This document shows, piece by piece, positions 51,240-60,941 of a stretch of DNA of 64,000 nucleotides. Every line of letters starts with the position of its first letter. Position 1 is the first letter of the stretch. A program made the translations under genes and the position numbers. The notes beneath the pieces were generated by a model that was not told where the DNA came from, did not search any database, and saw nothing but the letters and a program-made list of their open reading frames with translations. Source of the stretch: Jejuia pallidilutea (GTDB lineage: Bacteria > Bacteroidota > Bacteroidia > Flavobacteriales > Flavobacteriaceae); the NCBI RefSeq assembly GCF_002973595.1, contig NZ_PVEO01000005.1:310001-374000 (forward strand), written 5' to 3'.

Positions 51240-53543
51240 ATGGATAATATTTATTTATACATGATTATCGCCCTAGCCATTTTAGCAATTGCCGATTTGG
51301 TAGTAGGTGTGAGCAATGATGCCGTAAACTTTTTAAATTCTGCTATCGGCTCTAAAGCAATATCATTTAGAACAATAATGATTGTTGCCAGTTTAGGTGT
51401 AGCAGTAGGCGCAGTTTTCTCTAGTGGCATGATGGAGGTAGCCCGTAAAGGTATTTTTAACCCTGGCGAGTATATGTTCGATGAAATCATGATCATTTTT
51501 ATGGCCGTTATGATTACGGATATACTACTCTTAGATTTCTTTAACTCTGTTGGCATGCCTACATCTACAACGGTTTCTATTGTTTTTGAATTATTAGGAG
51601 CCGCCGTTGCCATAGCTTTAATTAAAATTGGCCACGATGGAGGAAACTTTAGTGATGTAATAGGCTATATAAACACCTCAAAAGCATCTCAAATTATTTT
51701 TGGAATATTGCTCTCGGTGGTTGTCGCTTTTTCAATAGGTGCTATAGTACAATGGCTATCCAGGGTACTTCTGTCTTATAATTTTCAAAAGAAACCTTCA
51801 TGGGTTGGCGCTCTATTTGGAGGGCTTGCAATTACATCTATTACCTATTTTATCTTCATGAAAGGCTTAAAAGGTACATCCTATGCCAAAGAATCATTTG
51901 ATATTCTTGGAGGGGTTACCATGAAAGACTTTTTAGAAAATCAAGTATTACAAATAGTGTTGGTTAGCATGGTGTTTTGGTCGCTTCTTTCTTATGTATT
52001 GATAGCTTTTGCAAAAACTAATATTTATAAACTTATAATAGTAGTTGGAACTTTTGCCTTAGCCCTTGCTTTTGCTGGTAACGATTTGGTTAACTTTATT
52101 GGCGTACCCGTTGCGGCTTACAATGCCTTTTTAACATGGTCTGCCTCTGGTATTGCTCCTACAGAATTCCCAATGGATGCTTTGGCATCAAAAGTACCTA
52201 CAAACAACTGGTTATTGTTTGGCGCAGGTATGGTAATGGTACTTACACTTTGGTTTTCTACAAAAGCTAAAGGTGTGGTTAAAACGTCTTTAGATCTTTC
52301 TAGCCAAGGCGAAACCAAAGAACGTTTTCAACCTAATTCCCTATCTAGAGGCTTTGTTAGGTTTGCCATGTTAATGTCTCAAATGACAGCCTATATGCTT
52401 CCTAAATCATGGCAAGCAAAAATTGATAAACAATTTGAAACGCCTGTAATTGCATTATCTAAAAACAGACAATTAGAATTACCTGCTTTTGATTTGGTTA
52501 GGGCTGCAGTTAACTTAATGGTAGCTGCTGTATTAATTTCTATTGCTACATCTTACAAACTCCCACTCTCTACAACCTATGTTACGTTTATGGTAGCAAT
52601 GGGTACGTCTTTAGCCGATAGAGCTTGGGGTGCTGAAAGTGCAGTATATAGGGTAGCCGGTGTAATAAATGTAATTGGCGGCTGGTTTTTTACTGCTTTT
52701 AGTGCTTTTACCGCTGCAGCGTTGGTAGCTTATCTATTAAATTTAAACTTAACAGTAATGTTCCCAATTCTATTGGTAGTGGCACTTGCCCTATTGATTA
52801 GAAGCTCTATTGTTCATAGCAGAAAAACAAAAGAAGTAAGAGCCGAGGACAGTTTAATAAAAGCAGAAAGCAGCTCGGTTCAGGGCGTTATTCATGAAAG
52901 TGCTGGCAATATTGCAAATGTGGTTAAACGTGGAAATAAAATTTATACTAACGCCATAAACGGACTTGCCAAACAGGATTTATCATCTCTTAAAAAGAAT
53001 AAAAAACAAGTAGACAAACTATCTACCGAAGTTGATGAACTGCGCAATAATATTTTCTATTTCATTAAAAACCTAGATGAATCTAGTCTAGGAGCCAGTA
53101 ATTTTTACATTAATGTTTTAGGTTATTTACAAGACATGACACAGTCTTTAGAGTATATTTCTAAAGTTAGTTACAAACACATCCACAATAATCATAAGAA
53201 ACTAAAATTCAACCAAATAAAAGAGCTAAAAGAAGTTGACGAACGCTTAGAGAAGTTGTTTAACGGTACTCGTGAAGCATTTTTAGCTAGAGATTTTGAA
53301 GAAATAGGAAACATATTGACCAAAAAAGATGAAATATCTTCGCTATTATCTGAAAAAATACAAAAACAAGTTGAACGCACACGCAGCGATGAATCTAGTC
53401 CTAAAAACACAACCCTTTATTTTAGTGTATTATTAGAGACTAAAGATTTATTAGTTGCTACAATGAATCTTCTAGAGGAGTATGACAATGCACACGATAG
53501 CTCTGTGGAGCCAGCTACTATTCACAATTACGAAGAAGAGTAG
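51240..53543 (+). CDS. pit: Inorganic phosphate transporter (Pit family) with PhoU-like tail
   Basis: 767 residues from the ATG at 51240 (MDNIYLYM); an in-frame ATG at 51207 precedes the -7 box. Two inverted PiT repeats, with signature GVSNDAVNFLNSAIGSK at about 23-39 and LPLSTTYVTFMVAMGTSLADRAWG near 440-465; about 11 helices. The last 230 residues are cytosolic, helical and PhoU-like (heptads such as KQVDKLSTEVDELRNN and REAFLARDFEEIGNIL), probably regulatory. It imports phosphate by cation symport. Pho-box control of a Pit gene is notable, as E. coli pitA is largely constitutive. Confidence 0.92.
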   Translation: MDNIYLYMIIALAILAIADLVVGVSNDAVNFLNSAIGSKAISFRTIMIVASLGVAVGAVFSSGMMEVARKGIFNPGEYMFDEIMIIFMAVMITDILLLDFFNSVGMPTSTTVSIVFELLGAAVAIALIKIGHDGGNFSDVIGYINTSKASQIIFGILLSVVVAFSIGAIVQWLSRVLLSYNFQKKPSWVGALFGGLAITSITYFIFMKGLKGTSYAKESFDILGGVTMKDFLENQVLQIVLVSMVFWSLLSYVLIAFAKTNIYKLIIVVGTFALALAFAGNDLVNFIGVPVAAYNAFLTWSASGIAPTEFPMDALASKVPTNNWLLFGAGMVMVLTLWFSTKAKGVVKTSLDLSSQGETKERFQPNSLSRGFVRFAMLMSQMTAYMLPKSWQAKIDKQFETPVIALSKNRQLELPAFDLVRAAVNLMVAAVLISIATSYKLPLSTTYVTFMVAMGTSLADRAWGAESAVYRVAGVINVIGGWFFTAFSAFTAAALVAYLLNLNLTVMFPILLVVALALLIRSSIVHSRKTKEVRAEDSLIKAESSSVQGVIHESAGNIANVVKRGNKIYTNAINGLAKQDLSSLKKNKKQVDKLSTEVDELRNNIFYFIKNLDESSLGASNFYINVLGYLQDMTQSLEYISKVSYKHIHNNHKKLKFNQIKELKEVDERLEKLFNGTREAFLARDFEEIGNILTKKDEISSLLSEKIQKQVERTRSDESSPKNTTLYFSVLLETKDLLVATMNLLEEYDNAHDSSVEPATIHNYEEE

Positions 53544-53571
53544 GCTACAATAGTTTAACTAATAATAAAAA

Positions 53572-53634
53572 ACTGTTTGAAAAGTATTTTAAATGTCGTT
53601 AAGAATGACCCACTTTTCAAACAGTCTTTTTTTT
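53572..53634. terminator. Bidirectional hairpin terminator
   Basis: ACTGTTTGAAAAGT (53572-53585) and ACTTTTCAAACAGT (53612-53625) form a perfect 14-bp stem with a 26-nt loop, then CTTTTTTTT. Between convergent pit and a TonB receptor gene. Confidence 0.85.
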
Positions 53635-53655
53635 GTTCTAAAATTTGCTTAATGC

Positions 53656-56133
53656 TTAAAACTCTTTCTTACCAAATTCACTATCTATAAATTTAGATTT
53701 GTTACTTCCTTTTTTAAAGGTGTAGGATAAATTGAGAATAATCATATCTACTTCGTAAATATAGTTGGTGGTAGTAAAAAACTCGTTTTGCCTAAACGTG
53801 GTAATACGTTGCTCGTTGGTATCTAATAATCCTAAATCTATATTTTGCCATTGTAAAGTAGCTGTTAGCCTATCGTTCATAAAGGATTTTTGAAGCGTAA
53901 GATTTGGTGAGTAAAACCGAGAATCTTCGCCTTGTGCTGTATTTCTATCAGATAAATAGTTAAAAGTAAACTGTAACGATGCGTTATCCCAAAAACGCCA
54001 TGTAGAATTTAAATTAACCGAATAAATTGTAGCATCAGTATCTATGGTTCTATTGTCAAAACTACCATCAATGTTATAATTATAAATATTTGCCCCAATA
54101 AAATTACTCCAGCTTTTGGTAGGTTTTATTTCGGCGCCTATCTCTAAACCTACAGCCTTAGCGTTACCAACATTAGAGTAAATTCTATTTAAAATAGTAT
54201 CGTTATATACAGTATTAACACGATTTACAATATTTTCAACATGTCTAAAATAGCCTGTGGCAAATATGGAGTTTCCGCCTTTTAAATCTTTGGTAACACC
54301 CAACTCCACCAAATCAATAAATTCTGGCCTTAAGTTTTTATCGCCTTGTTCTAAAGTTTCAGAATGCTCACGTTCAGCAAACGGATTCATTTTAAATGTA
54401 GAGTTACGTTCTACCCGCTTACTGTAAGCTGCTTTTATTTTTGTTTTTTCATCAACTTCAAATTGTAATGAAGCTGAAGGGTATAATTTTACAAAATCGT
54501 AAATTAACGTTTCATCAATCGTATTGGTTTTATCTTTCAACCTAAAAGACCTATCCATTACCTCTAATCGAGAACCCGCTGCATATTCCCATTTACCTTT
54601 TTTTCCTGATAGCTGTAAGTAACCAGAATGTATGGTACGCTCTAAATCTACCTCACTTGAAAACTCTGGAACCAGCTGAAATTCATCATTAAAATCTGTA
54701 CGTCTCTCATAAATAAAATCTCCTGTATGAGACAAATCTCGGTATTGGTATCCTGTTTCTAAAACACCAAACTCAAAGGGTTTAAATTTATAATCTAATT
54801 GAAAACGTACGCCGTGTAATGGATTATCGTTAGTATTAAATTCATCTTGATACAATATACTTCTGTCGGGCTCTCCTAAATTTTGGTTTACTGTTGGCCC
54901 TCCCAAAAGTGTGTATTCATATAATAATGATGCCGATAATTCTGATTCATTTTTAAAACTATGCGTCCAATCTAAACTACCTAATACAAAATCGCCCTTG
55001 CGTTCTCTTAAATTGTGATTAAAATATTGAAATGTATACAATCGGTTGTTGCTATCTGCAGGACTTACAGCATGATTATCGAAATACACAATATCTGCCA
55101 AACGTGCCTTACTGCGTTTTCCAGCGAAAAAACCAAAGGAATAGGTGTTTACACTACTAGGAGTAAAATCAACGGTAAAACGCCCACTGTAATTGGTTTC
55201 ATCAAAACTACGCTCTCCTGTTGATGGAAATTGCGTTTTTGTATCGTCTATAATAGTAAATACATCGCCTTCCCGTCGGCCTCCTAAATCGTTTCTTTGG
55301 TAATTGGCACCTAGAGAGATATTCCATGTATCAGTACGTACATTGTAGGTTGCATCTATACCATGCCTTTTATGGGATATAGCATTACCATAAGTTTCAA
55401 TAGATGGCAGCCCACCTTTAATATTAACCTGCCCAAAAGCACCATTTGCAGCTCCCTTATTCGTTAAAATATTAATAATTCCTGCTTTTCCTTCTGGATC
55501 ATATTTGGATGATGGCGCTGTAATAAGCTCAACTTTTTGAATAGCATTGGCTGGCAACTGCGCTATTAAATTACTTGCATTACCTTGAATAGGCTTGCCA
55601 TTTAGTAATACCATAAAGCCAGTGCTCCCGCGAACACTAATTTCTCCTTGGCTATCCATAGTTACAGATGGTAAATTTCTTATAACATCTACACCTGTGC
55701 CGCCCTGTGCATTTTTAAATTTTGAAGCTTCAAAAACCTGACGGTCTATTTTGTTTACTACCGTATTTCGTTCGGCTTTTACAATAACCTCATTTAATTG
55801 TGTACCTAAAACTAATTTTATAGTTGCTAAGTCTATTTGCGCTCCTTTACTATTTACTACAATTGCATCTATTCGTGTTTTTTCGTAACCTAAAAAAGAA
55901 GCCTCCAAGTAATATGTGCCTTTTTTAACACCTTCGAATTTAAAAACACCATCTTCGTTTGAAATTACACCTGCTATTAATGTGTTATTGTTTTTATTAA
56001 ACAATGCAGCCGTAGCGTACTCTAAAGGCACATTTCTATCGTCAACAATCTTTCCTTTAATTTGTGCAATACTTGTATAAGCACTAAACAAAGCAATAAA
56101 TAATAAATAATAAATGTTAGTTTTAAAATACAT
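53656..56133 (-). CDS. TonB-dependent receptor, outer membrane beta-barrel family
   Basis: 825 residues. Signal peptide about 1-23, CarboxypepD_reg-like domain (25-110), plug domain (about 120-225, VIRNLPSVTMDSQGEISVRGSTGFMVLLNGKP) and a barrel of the OMP_b-brl_3 type ending near LNLSYTFKKGS, with about 15 further residues. Its promoter has a plain TAnnTTTG box and no Pho units, so it is not an obvious member of the Pho group despite its place between two phosphate transporters. Ligand unknown. Confidence 0.87.
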   Translation of the reverse strand: MYFKTNIYYLLFIALFSAYTSIAQIKGKIVDDRNVPLEYATAALFNKNNNTLIAGVISNEDGVFKFEGVKKGTYYLEASFLGYEKTRIDAIVVNSKGAQIDLATIKLVLGTQLNEVIVKAERNTVVNKIDRQVFEASKFKNAQGGTGVDVIRNLPSVTMDSQGEISVRGSTGFMVLLNGKPIQGNASNLIAQLPANAIQKVELITAPSSKYDPEGKAGIINILTNKGAANGAFGQVNIKGGLPSIETYGNAISHKRHGIDATYNVRTDTWNISLGANYQRNDLGGRREGDVFTIIDDTKTQFPSTGERSFDETNYSGRFTVDFTPSSVNTYSFGFFAGKRSKARLADIVYFDNHAVSPADSNNRLYTFQYFNHNLRERKGDFVLGSLDWTHSFKNESELSASLLYEYTLLGGPTVNQNLGEPDRSILYQDEFNTNDNPLHGVRFQLDYKFKPFEFGVLETGYQYRDLSHTGDFIYERRTDFNDEFQLVPEFSSEVDLERTIHSGYLQLSGKKGKWEYAAGSRLEVMDRSFRLKDKTNTIDETLIYDFVKLYPSASLQFEVDEKTKIKAAYSKRVERNSTFKMNPFAEREHSETLEQGDKNLRPEFIDLVELGVTKDLKGGNSIFATGYFRHVENIVNRVNTVYNDTILNRIYSNVGNAKAVGLEIGAEIKPTKSWSNFIGANIYNYNIDGSFDNRTIDTDATIYSVNLNSTWRFWDNASLQFTFNYLSDRNTAQGEDSRFYSPNLTLQKSFMNDRLTATLQWQNIDLGLLDTNEQRITTFRQNEFFTTTNYIYEVDMIILNLSYTFKKGSNKSKFIDSEFGKKEF

Positions 56134-56157
56134 GGGTAGCTATACTAATTTTAGCTG

Positions 56158-56165
56158 CAAATCTA
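56158..56165 (-). promoter_or_regulatory. -7 element TAGATTTG of the second TonB receptor gene
   Basis: Exact TAnnTTTG on the minus strand, 24 bp before the start codon. No TAACATT units upstream. Confidence 0.55.
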
Positions 56166-56232
56166 CACAATCAAACATTGTATTTTGTATTTAAAAAAAA
56201 GAAAAAGAGATTATTTTCATGTTAATTTCAGC

Positions 56233-58002
56233 CTATTGCTGTTCTTCTTTTTCTAAAAGAGAATCGTATTTGGCATAGAGCAATTCGGCCACATCAATTA
56301 ACTTTCTAATAATCTCGTTTACATTAGTATAATCGTTAAATAATGATGATGCTTCTTCGGCTGTAATTAAATTTTTCCTAATTAATTTATCGATAGATTT
56401 ATTACTAAGCCTTACGTTATCGTTGGCGTCGTGCTTTAACTTTTTTAGTTTACTGCCATACTTTTTAGCATCATTTTCTGTTCTAAACAAATAAATTACA
56501 CGGAGTACTTTTATTATTTTTTTTCGGTAACCATCATATTCCTGTTTTAAATACTCGTTATCAGAATTTAGAACTTTACTTATGTTTCTATTGAGTTCGC
56601 TGGAATGTTTAATGATTTCTACCATCTTTCTATTGGCTATTTTAATATCTGTAACCATATTAATTTGCGCCTTATTTAAGCGAAGTGTACTTTGTGCAGT
56701 AGAGGCATATTGTATAATTTTTCCGTAAATAGCCTTTACTTTTGAATAGTATAGCTCGTCTACATTTATATGAAAATCGTCAACAGACTTTTCTATTATA
56801 TTCTTTATTTTCTCATGAGATTTCACATCGCTTCTATGAATATTTAAAGCATGCGTAACTATTTCAAAAATGCTATTTTTATATAAATATTTTGATTCTT
56901 TTATTAGTGCAATAATTGCAGTTCCTGGAAACTTTAATACTGCGGTATTAAGGTATTTGGGCTCATGAACATCCTTAGCTTCTTCTGTTTTATTAAAAAA
57001 TCTCAATAAGAAATGTTCTAGCTTTTTAATAAAGGGCAGCATAATTACAACGCCCAAAACATTAAATATGGTATGAAATAACGCCAATTTTAAAACATAA
57101 TTTGTTGGTGCTATTTCAAGACTTTCCGATAAATAATTTACCAATTTAGCCAATGGAAATATAAGGGCAACCGCTACCAAACCAGTTATGGTATTAAATA
57201 TAAAATGTGCCATAGCCAACCTTTTACCCGCGCTATTAGAACCAATAGCCCCAAGAACTGCGGTAATTGTAGTACCTACATTGGCGCCAATGGCCAGTGC
57301 AAGGGCATTTTCATATTCAATTTGTCCAGCAGATAAAGCAGTTAAAATTAAAGCCAGTGTAGCACTACTAGATTGTAAAACAGTAGTAATTATTATGCCC
57401 AATCCTGTATAAATAAGCACACCTAAATAGCCTTGTACAGCATATTGAGACAAGTCTATATACTGTTTAAAAACTTCAAACCCATCTTTCATGTAATGTA
57501 TACCTAGAAAGAAAAAGCCCAAACCAGCAAGTACATTTCCTAAGCCTTTTAACGAAGGCTTTTTTTGAAAAGAAAAAACAACACCAAACACCAGCATAGG
57601 CATTGCCAGTGCTGATATTTTAATTTTTAGACCAAAGCCAGCAACTAACCACGCCGTGGCCGTTGTACCTATATTAGCGCCAAAAATTAAGCCTATACCC
57701 TCAGCAAGGGAAATTAAACCCGCACTAATAAACGATATAGTAATAACCGAAACCAAAGAACTAGACTGCATTAAAGCAGTTATAAGCGCTCCTGTTGTAA
57801 TGCTTTTGTATAGTTTATTAGTAGCCTTTCTTAGTATATTTTGCAAAGGGCCTTTGGTAAAAACCCTAAACCCCTCTTCTAACATTACCATACCAAAAAG
57901 TAAGATAGCAACACCAGCTGAAATGGTCTGGAAATTAGGATTTAAGTAGAGGGAAATTCCCAAAACAATTAAAATTACGAGAAAAAAGAGGTTCCTAATC
58001 AT
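56233..58002 (-). CDS. Na/phosphate cotransporter family protein (NptA/YjbB-like) with PhoU domain
   Basis: 589 residues. Two Na/Pi cotransporter repeats, each with the QSSS motif (QSSSLVSVITISFISAGLI at about 79-97; QSSSATLALILTALS near 210-224), eight or more membrane helices to about 335, then a helical cytosolic PhoU-like domain (about 350-589). In bacteria YjbB-type members mostly export phosphate; sodium-driven import is also described. No Pho box upstream, which fits a balancing or export role rather than starvation uptake. Confidence 0.88.
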   Translation of the reverse strand: MIRNLFFLVILIVLGISLYLNPNFQTISAGVAILLFGMVMLEEGFRVFTKGPLQNILRKATNKLYKSITTGALITALMQSSSLVSVITISFISAGLISLAEGIGLIFGANIGTTATAWLVAGFGLKIKISALAMPMLVFGVVFSFQKKPSLKGLGNVLAGLGFFFLGIHYMKDGFEVFKQYIDLSQYAVQGYLGVLIYTGLGIIITTVLQSSSATLALILTALSAGQIEYENALALAIGANVGTTITAVLGAIGSNSAGKRLAMAHFIFNTITGLVAVALIFPLAKLVNYLSESLEIAPTNYVLKLALFHTIFNVLGVVIMLPFIKKLEHFLLRFFNKTEEAKDVHEPKYLNTAVLKFPGTAIIALIKESKYLYKNSIFEIVTHALNIHRSDVKSHEKIKNIIEKSVDDFHINVDELYYSKVKAIYGKIIQYASTAQSTLRLNKAQINMVTDIKIANRKMVEIIKHSSELNRNISKVLNSDNEYLKQEYDGYRKKIIKVLRVIYLFRTENDAKKYGSKLKKLKHDANDNVRLSNKSIDKLIRKNLITAEEASSLFNDYTNVNEIIRKLIDVAELLYAKYDSLLEKEEQQ

Positions 58003-58193
58003 GTATTACAATTTTATATATCTTAATGATGGGCGATACAAGATATAATTTTTTGAATAAAAAAAATTAGCTTAAAGTCTAGCAACCGAAAGCATAAAAC
58101 ACCTGTAAATCCTTTCAATTAAAGAAAATATTTGTATTTCAACGTCCATAACCTTACTGTTATCGTAAATAATATAAACCAAAAGTTATTATT

Positions 58194-59057
58194 ATGAAGA
58201 AAATTTCAATTTTGCTATTAATTGTCGCAACAACATTTTCATGTGTATCAAAGAAAAAATATATAGCACTACAACAAGAAAACGGAGAGATTAAAAGTGA
58301 ACTACAAAAAACTAGAGTAGCCAAAGAAGATTTAGAGGCTAAATTCGATAAAATTCAAGAAAGAGTTAATGCTTACAACTCTAAAATAGCTACTTTAAAA
58401 CAAGAGAACGATACAAAACTTGATGTGGTTGGAAAGGTAGCCGTAATATCTGAAGATACAAAAGCAAAAATGCGCGAAACACTTAAAAATGTTGATGCAG
58501 AAAAACTAAGTAACGCCAAAACGCTGAAAGATTCCATGAATTTGGCTGTGGCACATAATTTAGAGAAGACCATTAGCAAAAGTAATATAAATGAAGACGA
58601 AGATTTTGCAGTAAACATCAATGAAACTGTAGTGATGATTTCTATAGCCGATAATATGCTATTTAACACAGGAAGTTATAGACTGAGCCCTAAAGCAGAT
58701 ACTATTTTAAGAAAATTAGCCGATGTAATAAATTCTGAACCTAGCTTAGATGTTATGGTTGAAGGCCATACAGATTCTAGAACAATAAACACAGAATTTC
58801 TTTCTGATAACTGGGATTTAAGTGTAATGAGAGCAACTTCTGTAGTACGTAAACTTCAAGAAAAATACAATGTGGCTCCAGAAAAGTTGATTGCAGCCGG
58901 TAGAAGCAGTTACCAACCCATAGCCGAAAACAATTCAAGAGAGAATAGAGCTAAAAACAGACGTACTAGAATTATTATTCTACCTAATATCGATAAGTTT
59001 TTTGCTTTAATGGCCGAAAACAACAATACTGTTGCCGAAAACAACATATTAGATTAA
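58194..59057 (+). CDS. OmpA family peptidoglycan-binding lipoprotein
   Basis: 287 residues. Lipobox TTFSC (Cys17), a coiled coil at about 22-75 (YIALQQENGEIKSELQKTRV and on), and an OmpA C-terminal domain at about 155-270 (MLFNTGSYRLSPKADTIL; VMVEGHTDSRTI; NRRTRIIILP). Anchors the outer membrane to peptidoglycan. A near-match -7 box (AATATTTG, 58127-58134) is upstream. Terminator follows. Confidence 0.9.
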   Translation: MKKISILLLIVATTFSCVSKKKYIALQQENGEIKSELQKTRVAKEDLEAKFDKIQERVNAYNSKIATLKQENDTKLDVVGKVAVISEDTKAKMRETLKNVDAEKLSNAKTLKDSMNLAVAHNLEKTISKSNINEDEDFAVNINETVVMISIADNMLFNTGSYRLSPKADTILRKLADVINSEPSLDVMVEGHTDSRTINTEFLSDNWDLSVMRATSVVRKLQEKYNVAPEKLIAAGRSSYQPIAENNSRENRAKNRRTRIIILPNIDKFFALMAENNNTVAENNILD

Positions 59058-59078
59058 TTAATCCATATTAATCAAAAT

Positions 59079-59112
59079 AAAAAGCATCACGCCCTTACGT
59101 GATGCTTTTTTA
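59079..59112. terminator. Bidirectional intrinsic terminator
   Basis: AAAAAGCATCACG / CGTGATGCTTTTT, perfect 13-bp stem with a CCCTTA loop. Between the OmpA lipoprotein gene and convergent nrdA. Confidence 0.85.
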
Positions 59113-59142
59113 ATTAATATATTTTAAATTAAAAGGAATTAT

Positions 59143-60939
59143 CTACCCTTCACAACTCGCACACTCTTTTTTCTGTTTGAATTTTTGAGCAGCATTCATA
59201 CTATGTTGGTAATACAGGGATTTTAAACCTAATTTCCAAGCTGTAACATAAATTTTATTAATATCCTTCACTGGCATATCCGGGTGTACAATAATGTTAA
59301 CAGATTGCCCTTGATCTATATGGTTTTGCCTGTTAGCTGCTTGATATACAATGGTTAACTGATCTATTTCAGAATAGGTTTTAAACACATCGCGTTCGTG
59401 ATCTGTTAGGAACTCTAAATGCTGAACAGAACCATCATGATCGCGAATACTACGCCATACATCAGGGGTATTCATACCTTTTTCTTCTAAGAGATTTAAT
59501 AAGTACGGATTCTTTATCGTGGTTTTTATTTTCGCAATATCCTTCACATAAATATTAGACCAAATTGGCTCAATACCCTGTGAAACCTGCCCCAAGATAA
59601 ACGCCGAAGATGTTGTAGGCGCTATGGCGTTTAATGTAGCGTTACGTCTACCGTAGCCTTTTAACACTTCTGGTTCGCCGAATAAATCTGCTAGTTCTTT
59701 TGATGCTTTATAAGATTTCTCCTCTATGGTTTTAAATATTTCGCTATTTAAATTAAATGCCTCTGCACTATCAAAAGGTAACATTTTAGACTGCAATAAA
59801 GAGTGCCATCCTAGAGCACCAAGACCTAAAGCTCTATTGTCTTTTGCAAAATTATAAGCACGCTCCATGAACATAAATGTTTGCCTGTCGTCTAAATCGC
59901 TAGAATCTCTGTACGCTTCTAGTTTTTCAATAAACTCTGTAATTACAGCATCTAAGAAGTACACCATAGTTTCTACGGCATCAGTATCTTTCCATTTATC
60001 ATAGTGTAATAAATTTACAGATGATAGTACACACACAAACGACCACTCTTCGTTAGAAGGCAGCATAATCTCGGTACATAAGTTACTCGCAACAATTGGA
60101 TGTTTTTTATCTTTATAAACATCGGCTGCTTGGTTGTTGGCATGATCTTTAAAGAAAATATAAGGGTAGCCTATTTCTCCTCTACGCTGTATCACTTTTG
60201 CCCAAATAGATCTTTTATCTACATCTCCAGCAATCATTTCTTCCATCCACTTATCGGTAACACTAACACCGTGTGTTAATTCTTGAATGGAGTTACCTTC
60301 AGTACCAATTTCTAAAAATTCGTTAATATCTGGATGCTCTACTGGTAAATATGGGGAAAACCGACCTCTTCTTACAGAACCCTGGCTAACAACATCAACC
60401 ATCTTTTCAAAAAGTTGCATGATATGTACCGCTCCAGAAGACGATCCGTTGTTTTTTACTGGCGCCCCTCTGTGGCGTAAATTCCCAAAATACCCTGATG
60501 TTCCACCACCTAGTTTAGACATCATTCCTACCTCAGATTGTGTGTACAGAATATTGCCCATATCGTCTGCAATGTTAGACCCAAAACAGCTAATAGGTAA
60601 ACCTCTTTTTTTACCAAAATTAGACCATACAGGTGAGGCTAACGAGAAAAAGCCTTCAGACATGTAATGGTAGAATTTATCGGCATATCCTTCTATTTTT
60701 AAGATTTGCTCCGCGCGTTCTGCTATTTCACGTATTCTTTCTTCTGGTGTTGTATCACCAGTTAAGTATCCTGATGCTAAAAATTTACGGCTATTTTCAG
60801 TTAACCATTCAAATCCTTTTTCTGAGGTAAATTGGTTAGCATTTTTAATCTGTTCTTTTCTTGCGTTAACAAGTTGGTCGTAATTAGATGCTTTTTGAGT
60901 AGTTTCGTTGTTTTGAGGGGTAGTAGTGTTAATTTTCAT
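59143..60939 (-). CDS. nrdA: Class I ribonucleotide reductase large subunit NrdA, without ATP-cone
   Basis: 598 residues, shorter than the usual 750-850 because the N-terminal ATP-cone is missing. Substrate-site motifs include SPVWSNFGKKRGLPISCFGS (first active-site Cys), the NLCTEIMLPS segment and TLNAIAPTTSSAFILGQ. The redox-active C-terminal pair is CASC at 593-596. It reduces ribonucleoside diphosphates with the radical supplied by NrdB, whose gene lies 2 bp upstream. Overall activity control has moved to NrdB (see that entry). Confidence 0.93.
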   Translation of the reverse strand: MKINTTTPQNNETTQKASNYDQLVNARKEQIKNANQFTSEKGFEWLTENSRKFLASGYLTGDTTPEERIREIAERAEQILKIEGYADKFYHYMSEGFFSLASPVWSNFGKKRGLPISCFGSNIADDMGNILYTQSEVGMMSKLGGGTSGYFGNLRHRGAPVKNNGSSSGAVHIMQLFEKMVDVVSQGSVRRGRFSPYLPVEHPDINEFLEIGTEGNSIQELTHGVSVTDKWMEEMIAGDVDKRSIWAKVIQRRGEIGYPYIFFKDHANNQAADVYKDKKHPIVASNLCTEIMLPSNEEWSFVCVLSSVNLLHYDKWKDTDAVETMVYFLDAVITEFIEKLEAYRDSSDLDDRQTFMFMERAYNFAKDNRALGLGALGWHSLLQSKMLPFDSAEAFNLNSEIFKTIEEKSYKASKELADLFGEPEVLKGYGRRNATLNAIAPTTSSAFILGQVSQGIEPIWSNIYVKDIAKIKTTIKNPYLLNLLEEKGMNTPDVWRSIRDHDGSVQHLEFLTDHERDVFKTYSEIDQLTIVYQAANRQNHIDQGQSVNIIVHPDMPVKDINKIYVTAWKLGLKSLYYQHSMNAAQKFKQKKECASCEG

Positions 60940-60941
60940 AG

